From the NCBI GenBank assembly GCA_015143735.1, contig VKHC01000121.1:6676-18212 (forward strand): a stretch of 11,537 bases of DNA. The letters are read 5' to 3'. Positions 8,071 through 11,537 of the stretch are shown in pieces. Made by a program: the position numbers and the translations under genes. Every line of letters starts with the position of its first letter. Within the stretch, counting starts at the first letter, position 1. The DNA is from Synura sp. LO234KE (lineage: Eukaryota; Sar; Synurophyceae; Synurales; Mallomonadaceae). The notes under the pieces are model-generated. The model did not search any database and had not been told where the DNA came from. It saw only the letters and a list, made by a program, of their open reading frames with translations.

Positions 8071-8876
8071 TTTTTGGTGAAAGATATCAGTAGACACTAC
8101 TTACTAAAACGAACAGATTTTCGGGGAAAACAGGTAGTTCCCCCTTCTTCACAGTGCCAACAGTGCAGCGCTTGAACATTGCCATGAGAATAAAATTAGA
8201 TTTCCTCTCTGTTTGAAACTCTGTGTACGCCTCTCCAATTGCGGTAAGTCCATACTTTCTTGCCTTATCATTATATTCTAACGAAATTCGTCATCAAGAA
8301 TGCATACTTCATCACAGTTTTCACCGGTGAACTATATTGCTAAAGTTCTAAATATTTTTTGTACTATGAACAATTAGTGGGCTCGAGATGGAACGACGGA
8401 GGTTTGTATTGGACTAAAATTGCAATTTACAAACCAAAAACTTGTGTATGGTAAGTACTAAGGTTGTACATAGTTGCCCGATGCGTTCTACATCAAAAGA
8501 ATAGATTATATAAGTGATTCCAACTGGGATTCGAGGTTAACACTCATGCACTACCTTTTTGTGCTTCAGACGATTCCCATGTTCCAAAGGGATGCGATTT
8601 CGTTTAATCTTTTATATTTGAGCATCAAATGCGTTGGAGTCACTAATATTTATGGCAGGTGTTACTAGGAAAATACAATAGGTTTTACAAGTAAAATACA
8701 GATTACGTTGTAAGCGACAGCATGGCGAAGGAAGCTGAGTACCAATACCTATTGAACACCGTTTCAAAATTACTTCTTTATAACAATTATAAATGACTTT
8801 TATTTCAATGAGTCGTAAATGGGTTCTAAAATCGGTGTTCTAACTACGGGCACAGCGCAAAAATTAGAAGGAAGGC
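8071..8876. other. AT-rich intergenic stretch
   Basis: A 64-codon plus-strand frame at 8474-8668 has no motif. The 11-mer CAGTAGACACT occurs at 8034-8044 and again at 8088-8098, spanning the edge of the GC-richer block. No gene is supported. Confidence 0.5.
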
Positions 8877-8891
8877 ACTATAGGGAATACT

Positions 8892-9087
8892 ACTCTATAG
8901 AAAACTTCTTCTGCATTTTACTAAAGAATAATACTATAAAGTAAACTCTATAGAGTTTCTTGAACACACCGAAAATAGAGTTAATCTAACCAAACTCAAA
9001 AAATCCATAGAGAGAGAATCGAATAAAGAGTATTTTGTTGAGAGTATCAGTAGAAAGAATATCGTAAAAAGAATACTAACTCTAAGG
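8892..9087. repeat. Cluster of ACTCTATAG-type motifs with a 16-base palindrome
   Basis: AAACTCTATAGAGTTT at 8943-8958 is a perfect 16-base palindrome. Half-site relatives lie on both sides: ACTCTATAG at 8892-8900, ATAGAGTT at 8976-8983, CATAGAGAG near 9007, and AACTCTAAG near 9078. The repeats are short and the DNA is AT-rich. The cluster may be the inside of a small non-autonomous element, a factor-binding array, or chance. Confidence 0.35.
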
Positions 9088-9265
9088 GCTATACTGTCGC
9101 AAAACTAGGAACTAGTCAGAGTCTTTTAGATAGGAAGAGTAGCATAATTTATTTATTTCAAGCGAGTAAGCCGACACATATTTTCTGTCTAACACAACAT
9201 CCCGTCCGCTGCTAAGACAATATCTGTTCTGTGGGGGGCTTCATTTGAAACGGTCTCTGTTGGGA

Positions 9266-9801
9266 TCATTCAATCAAAAGCCGAGCGCTGAGTACTTCCA
9301 TATTGGAATCTGCCCAGGCTGTCACGATTCGACCCTTTTCGAGTATCGTCACGGGCACCATCCCATTTCTTGAGGAGTCTAGCTATCTCTTCCTTGTAAT
9401 AACGAACTTCGGCTGGATTCATCGCCCGCATAGCTGGTGCTTAATAAAGGGCTCCGGCTTGTACTTTAACGAGAATAAATCAATCTTTTGAGACGCAAAC
9501 GCTCTTTGTATGGCAGTTTGACTCTAGGTTGCCACAATCCTTTTGTATCCTAAGTTTAGGTCGTCTTTCGCTCAGATTTTCTCGCTGGTGTTCTGGAAAT
9601 TCTTCCTCTAAGAATTCTTGTTGCAGTCTTCTGCAGAGGCTCAGCCCTCATACTACAAAATTCATCCCCAAATAATTTCGCCTTAAACTTAAATTGCCTA
9701 TTATTAATTATATTTTGATAACGATCACTACTTACTGCTGATGAAGAGTTTCCACCACTTGTACTTGATTTTTCGTTTTTATCAGCTGTTACCAAGTTCA
9801 T
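9266..9801 (-). pseudogene. Coding-like relic with several frame changes
   Basis: Reading down the minus strand, protein-like sequence passes between frames. The first piece starts at ATG 9801 (81 codons) and is Ser/Asn-rich, then KFKAKLFGDEFCSMRAEPLQ. A second frame gives RRLQQEFLEEEFPEHQREN. A third gives QTAIQRAFASQKIDLFSLKY. ATG 9431 opens a 53-codon frame with MNPAEVRYYKEEIARLLKKW. A last frame gives GMVPVTILEKGRIVTAWADS and ends at 9266. Each frame stops soon after the next one starts. This pattern fits a decayed gene or retroelement fragment. The PAEVRYYKEEIARLLKK piece is faintly like the segment before reverse transcriptase in Ty3-type elements, but no catalytic motif is visible. No intron set that joins the pieces was found by eye. 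Confidence 0.3.
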
Positions 9802-10500
9802 ATTATCCGATTCCTCTAATGATCCATTATAACAATTACAAAACGTGTTACAAAACGTTGGAAATTCTTTTGACAGTTACTCTTGGCCCTTGCCGTTCTA
9901 ACTGATATAATACTCAGTTCTCGGAGACTCTTTGAAAATACTACCTTCACCTTCTTGCAGTCTTTTTACACCACGCCCTTAAATTTTCTTTTTTAAGACT
10001 CTTATACGGTGGTACACTATAAAGATTTTTAAGAATTGGCATTTAGTCCACTGATGTACTGCCCGGACTCTCGTGCGCACTACATAACTTATACACTTAT
10101 TTTACTTTAGCTGAAGATTTTCGCCCCCTACACTTTGCCGGCGTAATGATGAACTTAGTTTTTCCGGGAATGATATCTTTTCAAGCACCGTGAACTCCTG
10201 GTTGATGGGAAACACAACAAGCCGATATACAGCACTTTTGTTCGATTGCAAAACTAAGTTAATACTTTTTAAATTAACGCACTTATGTTCGATGAAAAAT
10301 ATGATTACGCACCAAACTTGAATGGTGTGAAAATTTGCCGAAGCTGAAAACGATGGAACTGCTTATTTTCGATTTTTTTCACTTATACTTGTAAGCGACA
10401 TTCGATAAATTATCAAATATAAGGCTTCGTTAACAACTCATATTCTAAAGTAACTAGAATTCTGCAAAAGAATATCGGGTTAGGTGCTCTCGTCGTCGTC
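9802..10500. other. AT-rich intergenic stretch
   Basis: Apart from the 11-base inverted repeat at 10152-10260, nothing is recognised. The left end would be the upstream side of the 9266-9801 relic and the right end the 3' flank of the Ser/Pro-rich gene. Confidence 0.5.
10152..10260. repeat. Inverted repeat pair, 11-base arms
   Basis: AACTTAGTTTT at 10152-10162 and AAAACTAAGTT at 10250-10260 are exact reverse complements with 87 bases between them. The unit of 109 bases is of the size of a very small inverted-repeat element, but no target-site duplication is evident at its edges. Confidence 0.4.
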
Positions 10501-11537
10501 TCAGTCGCATAGGAAATCCATGGCCAATTGTCTATCCGTGCTCTGTGTGGAGGAATACGGCGAATGTGATTGGCGCTGCTGGCTATTGTCCAAATCAGGC
10601 GAGGATGGTGTGCGTGTGAGGCCCGTATGCGATTGAACAGCACTAGGCAGAATATCGGGTGGGGAAAGAAGAGGCGCGGTGGGAGGGTACGGCTGCGACG
10701 AGGCAGCTGCTACAGGTGGATGACTATTGTGAGATGGACTGGTCGATAATGCCGTGATATCTGATAATTGTGAGGAGCAATTGTCTTGTTCATTCTGGAT
10801 TTGAAACAGACCTGACGGCTCAACGCATATTCGTGAACTTGGCGACGACGGACCGGCCGGACAAACTGGGACAGATGCACGAACCGTGAGAAGAGGATTG
10901 TCTGCAACCAAAGCATCTCTCGATGGAATTGAAGTAGGAGAGGCAGACGCATCATCCACAAGGTTTAAACAAGTGCTGCTGTCACTGTCGTCGACCCTCG
11001 CCCCCTCTCCCTCCATAGTCTGATGCTCTCCACCACAAATATCGTCCCGATGACAACTATTTCCAAACGAGTCAGTATTCTCCATGCGCACGTCGGTGTG
11101 ACAGGGTCCTCTGAGGTCATTTCTGTTGTTATATAAGTCAAAGTACCCCTTAGTGATTCTGTCACTCAACACCCCGCCCTTCACCCCACCCTCTCTGCCT
11201 TCCTCCTGTCCCTCAAGGTCAACACCGATTCCGCCACTGCCATAACCCTTCCTTGACACCAGCGCCCGTTTCCTTTTTCTCCGATCCCTTACTAGTTGAA
11301 TGTCTGGGCTATGACCAGTGGTCACGGACGACGCAGTGGAAGGTGATTCGCCAGCAATCTCCTCTCCTCTCACGTCCGATGACATTCGACGGATACGCCA
11401 GTTAAACTGCACCTCTGTCTGGATTCGATCTGCTGAAGTGCCTTCCCCTTCCCACACCGTTCGGTTGCATTCAATGTCGGACGTAACCTCTGTACTCTTC
11501 CTACGGTGAATTCTCTCAACCATCACAACACTACCTA
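10501..11537 (-). CDS. Ser/Pro-rich low-complexity protein, 5' end outside the window
   Basis: A frame of at least 341 codons without an intron ends at 10501. It stays open to the window edge, so the gene is probably cut off; an in-frame ATG lies at 11523. No enzyme or fold family is recognised. Residues below are counted from the GTG codon at 11526. A basic cluster RDRRKRKR at about residues 80-87 fits a nuclear localisation signal. A Gly/Glu-rich stretch follows at about 93-118. From about 180 to the end the protein is rich in Ser, Pro, Thr and Asp, with many SP and TP pairs (for example SPSH, LLSPPD, TPSSPD), typical of a disordered, phosphorylated tail. The last residues are MDFLCD. The stretch looks richer in GC than the DNA just downstream, which fits coding. 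It may be the tail of a regulatory or nuclear protein; function is unknown. The bases TAG at the extreme edge could be a splice acceptor, which would make this a last exon. Confidence 0.6.
   Translation of the reverse strand, partial: GSVVMVERIHRRKSTEVTSDIECNRTVWEGEGTSADRIQTEVQFNWRIRRMSSDVRGEEIAGESPSTASSVTTGHSPDIQLVRDRRKRKRALVSRKGYGSGGIGVDLEGQEEGREGGVKGGVLSDRITKGYFDLYNNRNDLRGPCHTDVRMENTDSFGNSCHRDDICGGEHQTMEGEGARVDDSDSSTCLNLVDDASASPTSIPSRDALVADNPLLTVRASVPVCPAGPSSPSSRICVEPSGLFQIQNEQDNCSSQLSDITALSTSPSHNSHPPVAAASSQPYPPTAPLLSPPDILPSAVQSHTGLTRTPSSPDLDNSQQRQSHSPYSSTQSTDRQLAMDFLCD

Noticed and set aside
7907-8100. Left end of a 3' LTR starting TGTTGGGGA
   Set aside because: No second LTR copy, primer-binding site, target duplication or polymerase motif was found in the window; kept only as a palindrome.
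10413-11165. Minus-strand frames of 66 to 83 codons and a plus-strand frame at 11318-11509
   Set aside because: They are shadows of the 341-codon Ser/Pro-rich frame.
1-11537. CRISPR array, bacterial operon, phage or toxin-antitoxin system
   Set aside because: There are no regularly spaced direct repeats, no ribosome binding sites ahead of tightly packed genes, and there are spliced introns; the DNA is eukaryotic.

Overview
The window reads as nuclear DNA of a eukaryotic alga, most likely a diatom or another alga with a secondary red plastid. Two facts support this. One gene is broken by short GT-AG introns of 57 to 85 bases. Another encodes a plant-plastid-like aldo/keto reductase whose N-terminus looks like the two-part plastid leader of such algae, a hydrophobic signal peptide followed by Phe and an Arg/Ser/Thr-rich stretch. 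The species cannot be named from the sequence. Coding density is low; more than half of the window is AT-rich intergenic DNA or unrecognised sequence.

Layout. 1-2192: intergenic, with one small protein-like relic on the minus strand (758-898) and no gene I can defend. 2193-3745 (minus): a five-exon gene for a 423-residue protein with three tandem WWE domains and a C-terminal PARP-type ADP-ribosyltransferase domain. It is visible only after splicing. 3746-3961: a 216-base shared promoter region holding a perfect hairpin whose arms each carry CACGTG. 3962-5041 (plus): an intact aldo/keto reductase gene, transcribed divergently from the PARP-like gene. 5171-6731: intergenic, with an unconvincing open frame and scattered coding-like pieces. 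6732-8070: a stretch that looks richer in GC than its flanks, open in several frames on both strands, with a cluster of palindromes near its right end; it may be an insertion or a decayed element. 8071-9265: AT-rich, with a cluster of ACTCTATAG-type motifs. 9266-9801 (minus): coding-like segments that change frame, read as a broken gene or element relic. 9802-10500: intergenic, with an 11-base inverted repeat. 10501-11537 (minus): the 3' part of a Ser/Pro-rich, low-complexity protein that runs off the window edge.

The only clear functional unit is the divergent pair. WWE domains commonly bind ADP-ribose chains, so the WWE-PARP protein would couple recognition of ADP-ribose to ADP-ribosyl transfer. 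Its third triad residue is Val instead of Glu, which predicts mono-ADP-ribosylation or no activity. The neighbour is an NAD(P)H-dependent reductase probably sent to the plastid. Head-to-head placement around one hairpin makes shared regulation (light, redox or stress) an attractive but untested idea.
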